Origin: Streptomyces violaceorubidus
Lineage (GTDB): Bacteria; Actinomycetota; Actinomycetes; Streptomycetales; Streptomycetaceae
NCBI RefSeq assembly: GCF_000717995.1
Contig: NZ_JODM01000027.1
Coordinates: forward strand, 21,096 to 85,095
Direction of reading: 5' to 3'
DNA length: 64,000 nucleotides
The notes under the pieces are model-generated. The model saw only the letters and a program-made list of their open reading frames with translations, searched no databases and was not told the origin of the DNA. Each line of letters starts with the position of its first letter. Position 1 is the first letter of the stretch. Of the stretch, positions 39,304 through 47,151 are shown one piece after another. Both the position numbers and the translations under genes were made by a program.

Positions 39304-39963
39304 TCAGCGCCCCACGGGCGGCGTGTACTTGTAGCCGACGCGCCGCACGGTCTGGATCGTCTGCCGGTGCTCGGCGCCGAGCTTCCGGCGCAGCCGGGCC
39401 ACGTGCACGTCGACGGTGCGGCCGTCGCCCACGTGCCCGTAGCCCCACACCGTGGTGACCAGCTGGTCGCGGGTGTGCACCCGGTGCGGATGCGTGACGA
39501 GGTGGGCGAGCAGCTCGAACTCCAGGTAGGTCAGGTCCAGTTCACGCCCCTCCACGGCGGCGATGCGCCGGGCGGGGTCGATCCGGACGAGCGGGGCCTC
39601 GTCTCGGGCCGGGTCCTGCGGCCGGGTGCGGGTGCGGCCCTGCTCTTCGTGGCCCGCGCCGACGCCGTCGCCCTCGCCGTCCTCCTCGGTCGACGGTCCG
39701 GCCACGCCCAGCGCGCGGAACGGCGGCTGCTGGTCGGCCGGGACGAGCACCAGGTAGCCGACCATCGGCGGCCGGCCGGGCAGCGGGGGCAGGGTGTGCG
39801 GGGGTGCGGGCAGCCAGGTGGCGCCCGGCGGCAGCAGATCGGCCACGTCCACCACCTCGTCCCGGTCCACGGCGCGCAGCCGGTGCCGGGGGCCGCCGGA
39901 GTCGGGGCGGACGGTGGGGGAGTCGAGGGTGGTGACGGTGGACAGGGAAGGGGTGGTCGCCAT
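39304..39963 (-). CDS. glnRII: OmpR-type winged-helix regulator lacking a receiver domain, GlnRII
   Basis: 219 residues. The C-terminus (about 125-217) is a complete OmpR-type winged helix: LDLTYLEFELLAHLVTHPHRV, LVTTVWGYGHVGDGRTVDVHVARLRRKLG and VRRVGYKY. The N-terminal half is Pro-rich and has no phospho-acceptor receiver, so it is an atypical regulator. Position two genes from glnII agrees with S. coelicolor GlnRII, which was reported to bind the same nitrogen promoters as GlnR; that identification is from memory and synteny. A possible 40-codon leader ORF lies 152 bases upstream. Confidence 0.82.
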   Translation of the reverse strand: MATTPSLSTVTTLDSPTVRPDSGGPRHRLRAVDRDEVVDVADLLPPGATWLPAPPHTLPPLPGRPPMVGYLVLVPADQQPPFRALGVAGPSTEEDGEGDGVGAGHEEQGRTRTRPQDPARDEAPLVRIDPARRIAAVEGRELDLTYLEFELLAHLVTHPHRVHTRDQLVTTVWGYGHVGDGRTVDVHVARLRRKLGAEHRQTIQTVRRVGYKYTPPVGR

Positions 39964-40115
39964 GAGACGTCAGCTCTTTCGCGCGAGAGGTTCGTCGGGA
40001 GGGGCGACGGGCGCGAGTTCATGGTCGGGCGCGTCGCGGGACGTACGTCGTGCGCACCGGCGGATGACCGTGGAAGGCAGTGGAAGGCCGTGGACGGCCC
40101 GGGACGTGCGGCTTC

Positions 40116-40238
40116 CTAGCGGGCCGGCGCGGTCGTCGCGCGGCAACACACCCGGTCGAAGTCGTCGTGCTGACGGGAAGGCCAGAAGGGCTCGAGGTCA
40201 TGGCGACCCGTCGCTGCGTACTTCCGGAAGCTGGCCAT
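40116..40238 (-). CDS. Possible 40-residue leader peptide upstream of glnRII
   Basis: An ATG-started ORF of 40 codons (MASFRKYAATG...) ending with SRQHDDFDRVCCRATTAPAR. Its end resembles the class of Streptomyces regulatory peptides of the form RxHxDxxRVxxxxC found before sulfur, cysteine or amino-acid genes. It contains tandem Cys codons and six Arg, suited to ribosome stalling when charged tRNA is short. No good ribosome-binding site is visible, and it may be a chance frame. It is the only coding-like element in the 361-base gap 39964-40324. Confidence 0.5.
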   Translation of the reverse strand: MASFRKYAATGRHDLEPFWPSRQHDDFDRVCCRATTAPAR

Positions 40239-40266
40239 GGGCCCATTGAAGCAGACGGCGGCCAAG

Positions 40267-40283
40267 GAGAGGAGACTCCTCTC
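40267..40283. promoter_or_regulatory. Palindrome GAGAGGAG-A-CTCCTCTC upstream of the leader ORF
   Basis: A perfect 8-bp-arm inverted repeat with a 1-base centre, 29 bases upstream of the possible leader peptide and about 300 upstream of glnRII. It may be an operator or an mRNA stem. The rest of 39964-40324 shows no other clear signal. Confidence 0.5.
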
Positions 40284-40324
40284 AGTGCGTGGACGCCCTT
40301 GGCTCGAACCAGCCCCCGGGCCGG

Positions 40325-41254
40325 TCATCCCACCAGCCGTTTGCGCCAGTTCAGCGGGGCCACGGTGATGGCTCTGCCCGGATCGCCGTCCCACTGCGTG
40401 GACAGTCCGGACCCGGCGAACGCCGCCACCACCTCGTGTCCGACGGCCGTGGTCGTCTCCTCGGAGCCGTCGAAACCGCCGTAGTGCAGCACGAGCCCGT
40501 GCCCCTCGGCGGCGGCCCCGGTGCTCTGCCGGTGGAAGAAGACGAAGCCGCGGGCGCCCTCGCGCTCCGCGCCGATCTCCGCGAGACCGCAGCCCCGGCA
40601 GCAGGCGAAGTTCTCCCGGGCGGTGACACCGGCCGCGTCCAGGGCCCCGAAGACCCGGCTGAGCCGGTCCGGGTCGGTGCTCTCCTCGCCCCAGGCCGCC
40701 TGCTCGGCCAGCCGCTCCAGCCACAGCCGGTCCACCAACTGCCGGGCCTGGGCAGCGTAGACCGGCCGGTCGCCGTACTCGCCGCCCGCGAGGTGTTCCT
40801 CGGCGATCTCGGACAGTGTCCCGCGGCCGTCGTAGCCGCAGCGGAGCTGCTCGCGCACCCGCCGCTCGACCTGCTCGCGGACCTCGTCGGGCAGGTCCGG
40901 GACCTCTTCGCGCGGCGGGAGGGGGATCGGCTCCCAGGCGACGCCGGTCTCCCAGCCGGGCTCCTGGCGTGCCCAGCCGGTCAGGAGGTCCGCCACGCGG
41001 CGGGGGTCGTCGAGGTCGGCACCGAAGAACGCGTCGGCGGCGGCCCGGTACTCCAGCCGGTACTCCCCGCCGTCCTCGTGCCACACCTGGGCGAACACGT
41101 CGGGGATGTCCGGTATCCGCTGGACGACCAGGAAGCGGTCACCGGCGTCGCCGATGCGCGTCACCAACTCCCGCAGCCGCGCCGCCCCGATCCGGGTGTG
41201 CGTCCGCCCGCTCTCCGTCTCGACCCTGAGGGCGAGGACACCGTCGATCTCCAT
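40325..41254 (-). CDS. Conserved protein of unknown function (DUF6891-like)
   Basis: 309 residues, soluble and acidic. The second half contains RENFACCRGCGLAEIG, with a C-C-x-x-C group that could bind zinc, and FVFFHRQSTGAA plus LHYGGFDGSEETT, a pattern I associate with proteins labelled DUF6891. The N-terminal 90 residues (LALRVETESGRTHTRIG, LVVQRIPDIPDVFAQVWHEDG) look like a separate small beta-domain. No function is known. It sits 45 bases downstream of glnII on the same strand and may be cotranscribed with it, which would put it under GlnR. Confidence 0.75.
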   Translation of the reverse strand: MEIDGVLALRVETESGRTHTRIGAARLRELVTRIGDAGDRFLVVQRIPDIPDVFAQVWHEDGGEYRLEYRAAADAFFGADLDDPRRVADLLTGWARQEPGWETGVAWEPIPLPPREEVPDLPDEVREQVERRVREQLRCGYDGRGTLSEIAEEHLAGGEYGDRPVYAAQARQLVDRLWLERLAEQAAWGEESTDPDRLSRVFGALDAAGVTARENFACCRGCGLAEIGAEREGARGFVFFHRQSTGAAAEGHGLVLHYGGFDGSEETTTAVGHEVVAAFAGSGLSTQWDGDPGRAITVAPLNWRKRLVG

Positions 41255-41299
41255 GTCCCCACCCTCGCACGCGCCACTGACAACGCGGCCGGAGCGGGA

Positions 41300-42331
41300 T
41301 CAGGCCTGGCCGGCCTTCTCCAGCGCCGTGCAGCAGGTGTCGACGAGCAGGCGCGTCACGACGTACGGGTCGACGTTGGCGTTGGGGCGGCGGTCCTCGA
41401 TGTAGCCCTTGCCGTCCTTCTCGACCTGCCACGGGATGCGCACCGAGGCGCCGCGGTCGGAGACGCCGTAGGAGTACTCGTTCCACGGGGCGGTCTCGTG
41501 CAGACCGGTGAGGCGGTCGTCGATGCCGGCGCCGTAGTTCTTGACGTGGTCCAGCGGCTTGGAGCCCTCACCGAGCGACTCGCAGGCGGTGATGATCGCC
41601 TCGTAGCCCTCGCGCATCGCCTTGGTGGAGAAGTTGGTGTGCGCGCCCGCGCCGTTCCAGTCGCCCTTGACCGGCTTGGGGTCCAGGGTGGCGGAGACGC
41701 CGAAGTCCTCGGCGGTGCGGTAGAGCAGCCAGCGGGCCACCCACAGCTGGTCGGAGACCTCCAGCGGCGCCAGCGGGCCGACCTGGAACTCCCACTGGCC
41801 GGGCATGACCTCGGCGTTGATGCCGGAGATGCCGAGACCGGCCTTCAGGCAGTTCTCCAGGTGGGCCTCGACGACCTCGCGGCCGAAGATCTCGTCCGAG
41901 CCGACACCGCAGTAGTAGCCGCCCTGCGCGGCCGGGAAGCCGCCCTCGGGGAAGCCCAGCGGGCGGGCGCCCTTGAAGAAGGTGTACTCCTGCTCGATGC
42001 CGAAGACCGGCTCCTGCGCGGCGAAGCGCGCGGCCACCTCGGCCAGCGCGGCGCGGGTGTTGCTCGGGTGCGGCGTCAGGTCGGTGTCCAGGACCTCGCA
42101 CAGCACCAGGACGTCCTCGCCGCCGCGGATCGGGTCGGGGCAGGAGAAGACCGGCCTGAGCACGCAGTCCGAGGAGCTGCCCTCGGCCTGGTTGGTGGAG
42201 GAGCCGTCGAAGCCCCAGATCGGCAGGGCGTCCAGCCCGGCGGGAGCATCCGTGATGATCTTCGTCTTGGAACGGAGCTTGGCCGTCGGCTCGGTGCCGT
42301 CGATCCAGATGTACTCAGCCTTGAAGGTCAC
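41300..42331 (-). CDS. glnII: Glutamine synthetase II
   Basis: 343 residues, the short eukaryote-like GSII form: EYIWIDGTEPTAKLRSKTKI, WGFDGSSTNQAEG, FGIEQEYTFFKG, GPGQWEFQVGP-like MPGQWEFQVGPLAPLEVSDQLW and GAGAHTNFSTKAMR. It makes glutamine from glutamate and ammonia and, unlike GlnA, is not adenylylated by GlnE. Streptomyces carries both. ATG 42331 is preceded by AAGGATG. The GlnR box at 42436-42473 lies in its promoter, so expression should rise under nitrogen limitation. Confidence 0.96.
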   Translation of the reverse strand: MTFKAEYIWIDGTEPTAKLRSKTKIITDAPAGLDALPIWGFDGSSTNQAEGSSSDCVLRPVFSCPDPIRGGEDVLVLCEVLDTDLTPHPSNTRAALAEVAARFAAQEPVFGIEQEYTFFKGARPLGFPEGGFPAAQGGYYCGVGSDEIFGREVVEAHLENCLKAGLGISGINAEVMPGQWEFQVGPLAPLEVSDQLWVARWLLYRTAEDFGVSATLDPKPVKGDWNGAGAHTNFSTKAMREGYEAIITACESLGEGSKPLDHVKNYGAGIDDRLTGLHETAPWNEYSYGVSDRGASVRIPWQVEKDGKGYIEDRRPNANVDPYVVTRLLVDTCCTALEKAGQA

Positions 42332-42435
42332 GGGGCTACATCCTTCGGGGTGGGTCTCGGCGCACGTGCGGGTGCGGCGGCGCGCGGGGGCGGCAGGGGT
42401 GCCGCGGCTACTGCGGTGCAGCGTGCCAACCAGCG

Positions 42436-42473
42436 ATTTCCCGACCGTTGCCCGTGTGTGAACCCCGTGTTAC
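42436..42473 (-). promoter_or_regulatory. GlnR box of glnII
   Basis: On the minus strand: GTAAC-N6-TTCAC-N6-GCAAC-N6-GAAAT, four 5-mers at exact 11-base spacing, the arrangement of the GlnR consensus (GTnAC-N6-GaAAC twice). It lies 105-142 bases upstream of the glnII start and overlaps the last codon of the upstream marR-type gene. Confidence 0.85.
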
Positions 42474-42946
42474 CTGGGGTCGTTGTGGCGCGGCTCACTC
42501 CCGTCGGCCCCGGCCGCCTCCCGTACGCCGGTCAAGAAGCCCCTGATCGCCGCCCGTTCCCGCTCGTCGTACCCGCGCAGCAGCTCCACCGCCCGCCCGA
42601 TCAGCGGTCCGAAGTGGGACCAGCCCAGCGCCACGGCCCGCTCGTCCACCTCCACGGTGACCCTGCGCCGGTCCCGTCCGTCGCGCACCCGGCGCACGTG
42701 ACCGGCCCGCTCCAGCCGGTCCACCAGCGCCGTCGTGCCCGCGGAGTTCAGCCCGAGCGCGGCGCCCAGGCGCCCGGCGGTCATCGCCTCGCCCGCCCGA
42801 GCGGCGTCCATGAGCGCGATGAGCGCCCGGACGTCGGTGGGGTGCATGCCGTTGCGCTGGGCGAACCGGGCGCTGTGCGCCCCCAGTTCGACGGCGACCG
42901 CGCGCAGGAGGTGGACGAGTTCCATCTCCGGTCCCTGGTCGGACAT
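42470..42946 (-). CDS. MarR-family transcriptional regulator
   Basis: 158 residues with the winged-helix core MTAGRLGAALGLNSAGTTALVDRLERAGHVRRVRDGRDRRRVTVEV. AAGGGAG upstream selects ATG 42946; an in-frame start at 42991 would lie on the operator. It is divergent from an alpha/beta hydrolase with a 9-bp-arm palindrome in the gap, so it probably controls both itself and the hydrolase. Its stop lies in the glnII promoter. Confidence 0.93.
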   Translation of the reverse strand: MSDQGPEMELVHLLRAVAVELGAHSARFAQRNGMHPTDVRALIALMDAARAGEAMTAGRLGAALGLNSAGTTALVDRLERAGHVRRVRDGRDRRRVTVEVDERAVALGWSHFGPLIGRAVELLRGYDERERAAIRGFLTGVREAAGADGSEPRHNDPR

Positions 42947-42990
42947 GTGGGTGCTCCCTTCGGACCTTGCGGCGATCTCCTCGCTCGACA

Positions 42991-43013
42991 AGTATCTCGT
43001 TCGGCGAGATACT
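42991..43013. promoter_or_regulatory. MarR operator AGTATCTCG-N5-CGAGATACT
   Basis: Perfect 9-bp-arm inverted repeat centred between divergent marR and hydrolase genes, 45 bases from each start. The AT-rich arms stand out against the local G+C. Probable autoregulatory MarR site. Confidence 0.85.
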
Positions 43014-43062
43014 ACCGGGAAAGCAGGGAGCAGGGGAGCGAAAGAAGCAGGGGGTACCGCTC

Positions 43063-44016
43063 ATGAGCGCTCACGCTCCGTACGACGCCGGCCGTTTCCA
43101 GGACGCCTACGACAAGGTCATGGCCAAGTGGCCCGCGGGGACCGGGGCGGTGACCGTGTCCACCCCCTTCGGCGACACGCACGTCAACGTGACCGGCCCG
43201 GCCGACGGCCGTCCCCTGGTCCTGCTGCCGGGCGGCGGCGCGGCGACCTCCGCGTCCTGGTACGCCCAGGCGGCCGAGCTGTCCCGCACCCACCGCGTCC
43301 ACGCCGTCGACCTGATCGGCGCCCCCGGCCGCAGCACACCGGCCGGCGACCGCCACCCCCGTACGGTCGCCGACCTCACCGGCTGGCTGGACGCGCTCCT
43401 CGACGGCCTCGGCATTGAGGAGGCCGACCTCGGCGGGCACTCCTACGGCGCCTGGATCGCCCTGCACCACGCCCTGCACGCACCCGGCCGGGTACGCCGC
43501 CTGTTCCTCCTGGACCCGACCCAGTGCTTCGCCGGGTTCAGGGCGGCCTACCTGCTGCACGCGCTGCCGATGCTGCTGCGGCCCACGCCCCGCCGGGTCC
43601 GCGCCTTCCTGGACTGGGAGTCCGGGGCGACCCCCCTCGACCCCGACTGGCTCGCCCTCCAGGAGGCCGCCGTCGGCTTCCCGGAGCGCAAGCCGGTCAC
43701 CGGCCCGCGCCCGGCCCCGGAGGCGCTGAGCGCCCTGGACGTGCCGGTCCTGCTGCTCCTGGCCCGGAACAGCAGGACGCACGACCCCGCCGAGGTGGCG
43801 TCCCGGGCGCGGACCCTGCTGCCGCACGTGGAGACGGCCGTCCTGCCGGACGTCTCCCACCACGCGCTGCCGCAGTCCGCGCCGCCCGGCCTCGGCCGCC
43901 GCCTCGGCGACTTCCTGGCCGCGCCGGGCGTGCGGGACGTGCGGGACGTGCGGGACGTGCGGGACGTGCGGGACGTGCGGGACGTGCGGGACGTGCGGGA
44001 CGTGCCGGGCGAGTGA
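43063..44016 (+). CDS. Alpha/beta hydrolase with a C-terminal Val-Arg-Asp repeat tail
   Basis: 317 residues. Oxyanion stretch LLPGGGAATSASW, nucleophile elbow GGHSYGAW with Ser at about 128, acidic residue region VLLLLARNSRTHDP and His in DVSHHALPQ. Members cleave esters, lactones or epoxides. ATG 43063 follows a GCAGGGGG site. The last 30 residues are eight VRD triplets made by an exact 9-bp tandem repeat and then VPGE; this tail is outside the fold and likely disordered and variable in length. Controlled by the divergent MarR. It ends 3 bases from a convergent gene. Confidence 0.88.
   Translation: MSAHAPYDAGRFQDAYDKVMAKWPAGTGAVTVSTPFGDTHVNVTGPADGRPLVLLPGGGAATSASWYAQAAELSRTHRVHAVDLIGAPGRSTPAGDRHPRTVADLTGWLDALLDGLGIEEADLGGHSYGAWIALHHALHAPGRVRRLFLLDPTQCFAGFRAAYLLHALPMLLRPTPRRVRAFLDWESGATPLDPDWLALQEAAVGFPERKPVTGPRPAPEALSALDVPVLLLLARNSRTHDPAEVASRARTLLPHVETAVLPDVSHHALPQSAPPGLGRRLGDFLAAPGVRDVRDVRDVRDVRDVRDVRDVRDVPGE
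43930..44001 (+). repeat. Eight exact tandem copies of GTGCGGGAC
   Basis: 72 bases of identical 9-bp units at the 3' end of the hydrolase gene, coding (Val-Arg-Asp)8. Copy number should change by slippage in multiples of three codons without frameshift. Confidence 0.97.
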
Positions 44017-44019
44017 GCC

Positions 44020-44769
44020 TCAGTCGACCTTCTCGATCAGCGCCCGCCGGATCAGGAACTTGCCCTCCTCGCGGACCTGCTCGAACGCCGCGTTGTTGAG
44101 CAGCGCACAGCTTCCCGAGACCGACTTCACCTCCACGGTCGTGGACTCGGCGTTGTCGAGGTTGGTCACCCTGAGCCTGGTGCCCACCGGGAACCGGTCG
44201 CTGGAGGCGGCGGGTGCGCCGCCCTCGCCGGAGAGGGTGACGGTGGCACCGGCACAGACCTGCTCGCCGGCCTGCCCGGCACCTCCCGCCCGGCCGCCTG
44301 CCTGGTCACCTGCTGGGCCGTCCACCCGGCCACCCGCCCGGTCGCCCACCCGGCCACCCGCCCGGTCGCCCACCCGGCCACCCGCCCGGTCGTCCACCCG
44401 GCCACCCGCCCGGTCGTCCACCCGGCCACCCGCCGGGGAGTCCTGAGCCGACTCCCCGACCGCGCACCCGGAGGCCGCCTGTTGGCGCTCGATCTCCGCG
44501 ACGACGGCCTCGCGGTTCTCGATCCGGGCCTGCGACTGCGCGTCGGGATCGGCCCGCTGGCCCTCGATGAACCGCTGGTTGTTGCCGAGCGCGGTGGCCA
44601 GGCCCCGGCACACCCCCGGGTCCTGGGCGGCCTTCGTCCGCGCGTCCTCGGTGGTCTGCGCGGCGTTCGAGGCGTTCGCCATGACGAAGGCGCCGCCACC
44701 GGCCATCGTGGCGGCGCCGACCAGCAGGGCGATCTTCTTCTGCGTACCGAGACTTCTCCTGCGCGACAT
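44020..44769 (-). CDS. Exported protein with GGRVxDRA repeats and a small beta-barrel-like C-terminal domain
   Basis: 249 residues. N-terminal signal or anchor (about 11-32, IALLVGAATMAGGGAFVMANAS), a helical region to about 100 (NNQRFIEGQRADPDAQ...AEIERQQAASG), then about five 8-residue repeats AGGRVDDR/AGGRVGDR, and a C-terminal domain (VCAGATVTLSGEGG...RFPVGTRLRVTNLDNAESTTVEVKSVSGSCALLNNAAFEQV) that looks like an RlpA-type double-psi barrel or cell-wall-binding module. Two cysteines may pair. Function unknown; a spacer of variable length between membrane and surface domain is inference. Confidence 0.8.
   Translation of the reverse strand: MSRRRSLGTQKKIALLVGAATMAGGGAFVMANASNAAQTTEDARTKAAQDPGVCRGLATALGNNQRFIEGQRADPDAQSQARIENREAVVAEIERQQAASGCAVGESAQDSPAGGRVDDRAGGRVDDRAGGRVGDRAGGRVGDRAGGRVDGPAGDQAGGRAGGAGQAGEQVCAGATVTLSGEGGAPAASSDRFPVGTRLRVTNLDNAESTTVEVKSVSGSCALLNNAAFEQVREEGKFLIRRALIEKVD
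44325..44434 (-). repeat. 24-bp tandem repeat coding the GGRVxDRA spacer
   Basis: Four full 24-bp units beginning CCCGGCCACCCGCCCGGTCG on the plus strand (44325, 44349, 44373, 44397) and a partial fifth. Units differ at a single base that switches Asp and Gly codons. Frame is kept on expansion or loss. Confidence 0.93.
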
Positions 44770-44887
44770 CCGCGCCTCCTGAAGAGGTAGGGGAGCGTAC
44801 GCCGCTCTGTACGAGATGCCGAACGGAGTTGCTCACCGGTCGCGCCGATGCGCGCACCTGACCCGCGTCACAGCTCGGGGTCCCGGG

Positions 44888-45247
44888 CTAGCGGGACAGG
44901 GCGTCCCGGACCGCCTCGTCGGTGCGGCCCACCACGGCCGTTCCGTCGTCCGCGGTGATGATCGGGCGCTGGATCAGCTTGGGGTGCTCGGCGAGCGCGG
45001 TGACCCACCGGTCGCGTGACGCCTCGTCACGGGGCCACTCCCTCATGCCCAGTTCCTTGGCGGCGGCCTCCTGGGTGCGGGTGATGTCCCACGGTTCGAG
45101 CCCGAGCCGGGTGAGTACCTCGCGGATCTCCGCCGCGCTCGGCACGTCCTCCAGGTAGCGGCGGACGGTGTAGTCGGCCCCCTCCGCGTCGAGCAGGCTG
45201 ATCGCGCTGCGGCACTTCGAGCAGGCCGGGTTGATCCAGATCTCCAT
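44888..45247 (-). CDS. ArsC/Spx-family thioredoxin-fold reductase
   Basis: 119 residues: MEIWINPACSKCRSAISLL with the ArsC-like active Cys9 and Cys12, then the helical insert PSAAEIREVLTRLGLEP and the conserved ILKRPI-like strand KLIQRPIITAD with the arsenate-binding Arg. Possibly a glutaredoxin-linked arsenate reductase or a YfgD-like protein; arsenic genes are absent nearby, so the substrate is open. TACCGT lies 7 bases before the ATG and no ribosome-binding site is seen, so the mRNA may be leaderless. Confidence 0.85.
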   Translation of the reverse strand: MEIWINPACSKCRSAISLLDAEGADYTVRRYLEDVPSAAEIREVLTRLGLEPWDITRTQEAAAKELGMREWPRDEASRDRWVTALAEHPKLIQRPIITADDGTAVVGRTDEAVRDALSR

Positions 45248-45422
45248 GCCGCACACGGTAGCCGGAGGGGTCCCGGAACTCGTTCACCCCGTGGGTCACA
45301 GCGACCCCGAAAGCCCTTGTGGGCAGGGGCTTTTGTCAGTGGTGGGCGGTAAAATAGAAGCAGTGTTCGAGGGTGTCGCCGGGAAGTCCGGACGGCGCCC
45401 CGACCGCGACAGGAGGATGCCC

Positions 45423-45737
45423 GTGCCCGCTGCCGCACTGAAGCCGAAGCCGCTGCCCACCCAGTCCACCGCCAAGCGGCCCGTCCTGCTCGACCTCCCG
45501 TACGCACCCGTGGAGAAGCGTCCGCTGCCGGCGGGCCGCCCCCGCGAGTGGTACGTGACGCACAACCGCCGGCTCAAGGCGATGCGCCTCGCCATCGCCC
45601 TGCTCGACTCCGGCGTCTACCTCGCCGACCAGGCGCGCAACGAGAGGATACGGAGCGCCGCGCTGGCCGTCGGGGTCCACCCGCCGTCGGACACGACGTG
45701 CCACATGGTGCGCGCCCTGATGCGGTACTCGCGGTGA
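45423..45737 (+). CDS. Conserved small protein, function unknown
   Basis: 104 residues. After a Pro/Lys-rich start (PAAALKPKPLPTQ) comes REWYVTHNRRLKAMRLAIALLDSGVYLADQARNERIRSAALAVGVHPPSDTTCHMVRALM, a compact helical core that I recall as conserved in streptomycetes but cannot name. GTG 45423 is chosen because AGGAGG lies 6 bases upstream; the ATG two codons earlier abuts that site. Upstream is an AT-rich stretch (TAAAAT at 45350-45355) unusual for this genome and probably its promoter. Confidence 0.72.
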   Translation: MPAAALKPKPLPTQSTAKRPVLLDLPYAPVEKRPLPAGRPREWYVTHNRRLKAMRLAIALLDSGVYLADQARNERIRSAALAVGVHPPSDTTCHMVRALMRYSR

Positions 45738-45827
45738 CCCCGGCGCCGGGCGCCCTCTCTCCCGAGGGTGCCCGGCGTCCGCGTCCGCGTCCGCACGCCC
45801 GGCGCCCGGCGGAGGGGACCTTCCCCG

Positions 45828-47015
45828 CTACGCCGACAACTCCCGTTCCAGCGGCGTCCGGAACCGCGGCGTGATCCGGGTCGTGCCCACCCAGGACGAC
45901 AGGCGTCGCGCCTCCGTCTCGATCGCGGCCTCGGCGTCGCGGCCGACGCCCGCGTCGTCCAGGACCCGCCAGACGATCCCGCCGTCGGCGCGCTGGGCCC
46001 AGCCGCCGACCACGCGGCCGTTCCACCACACCGTCGGGCCGACGTTGCCGCTGCGGTCGAAGAGCCTCGGCCGCAGCTGGGGGGCGAGATACCAGTCCCG
46101 CTGCCGCCAGCCCATCGCCGTCGGGTCCAGGGCGGGCAGCAGGGCCGCCCAGGGCTCGGCGGGCCCGGCGGCCGGACCGGCGTCACCCGCGACGACGTAC
46201 CCCGTGCCCTCGTCCAGCGAGACCGCCTCGGCGCCGATCGCGGTCAGCGCGCGGCGCACCTCCGTCACCCGCCACCCGGTCCACCATCTGAGGTCGTCCT
46301 CGGTCGCCGGACCGCACGCCGTCAGCCACCGGCGCAGCAGCTCGGCCTGCGCCTCGCCCGGGTCCAGCTCGGGATGCCGGGGCGCCGGCGCCCAGCGGAA
46401 CTGGCTGGACGTCCACGAGCCCAGGGGGCGGCCCCGCACCACCTTGCCCTCCACCCCCAGCACCTTCAGCAGCCGCGTGGAGACGGTGTGCACGCCCTCG
46501 TAGCTCTTCCCGGCCGCGTAGACGAACTGCTCCTTCAGGCGCGGCTCGTCGCGGGCCAGTTCGGCCGCCGTGGCCTGGCCGCGCCGGGCCAGCGCGGCCA
46601 GGGCCGACTCCTCGACCTCCGTCAGCCAGGCGGCGCCCGGAGCCCCGGCCTCCGCCATGTTCCTCAGCAGCTTGGCCCGCTCCCGGGCGGCGACGGTGCG
46701 GCCGGTGGAGGCGTGCACGACCGCGGTCAGCTCCGTCGGGAACACGAACACGGTGTGCCGCATGCCGTGCATCCGCACCAGTGACCCGTCGTCGTACAGC
46801 GCCCGCTCCGTCTCGCCCACCGTCTTCGCCGCGTCCGCCAGCCGCGCGCCCACGGCCAGATGGACCGCCGCCGGGTCGGTGCCGTGCAGTGCGACCAGTG
46901 AACCGGCGACCTCCTCCGGGCTCCCCGCCCGCGCGGCCCCCGCCAGCCGCTGGCGCAGGGCCAGCCGGTCCCGCCGCTCGGCCGCCCCGATGTGCCGTCG
47001 TCCGCCCTCACCCAT
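45828..47015 (-). CDS. Winged-helix DNA-binding protein of the AlkZ/YcaQ-like family
   Basis: 395 residues of the pfam06224-type winged-helix family: RQRLAGAARAGSPEEVAGSLVALHGTDPAAVHLAVGARL, MRHTVFVFP, YWEtype-core replaced by RWWTGWRVTEVRRALTAIGAE, and the C-terminal DRSGNVGPTVWWNGRVVGGWAQRADG. Characterised relatives (AlkZ, YcaQ) are DNA glycosylases that unhook interstrand crosslinks; here the catalytic QxQ/QxD motif reads LHGTD, so activity may differ. Lone gene. Confidence 0.82.
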   Translation of the reverse strand: MGEGGRRHIGAAERRDRLALRQRLAGAARAGSPEEVAGSLVALHGTDPAAVHLAVGARLADAAKTVGETERALYDDGSLVRMHGMRHTVFVFPTELTAVVHASTGRTVAARERAKLLRNMAEAGAPGAAWLTEVEESALAALARRGQATAAELARDEPRLKEQFVYAAGKSYEGVHTVSTRLLKVLGVEGKVVRGRPLGSWTSSQFRWAPAPRHPELDPGEAQAELLRRWLTACGPATEDDLRWWTGWRVTEVRRALTAIGAEAVSLDEGTGYVVAGDAGPAAGPAEPWAALLPALDPTAMGWRQRDWYLAPQLRPRLFDRSGNVGPTVWWNGRVVGGWAQRADGGIVWRVLDDAGVGRDAEAAIETEARRLSSWVGTTRITPRFRTPLERELSA

Positions 47016-47151
47016 GCAGGCCTCCGCCCGTCGCCCGTCCGTGCTGCCCTTGGTGCGTCTGCCGGTACGTCGGACCGGTACGTGTCCCGCGTACCGGTCC
47101 CCCGTACGGACATCGTGCCCGAGACCACTGACAGCGGGCCGCCGCCGGCGC

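Noticed and set aside
43930..44434. CRISPR-like repeats
   Set aside because: The repeats are direct tandem units without spacers and lie inside coding sequence.
45310..45334. AAAGCCC/GGGCTTT stem as a riboswitch or terminator
   Set aside because: The short arms lie just upstream of a probable promoter and no neighbouring gene ends there; too weak to call.
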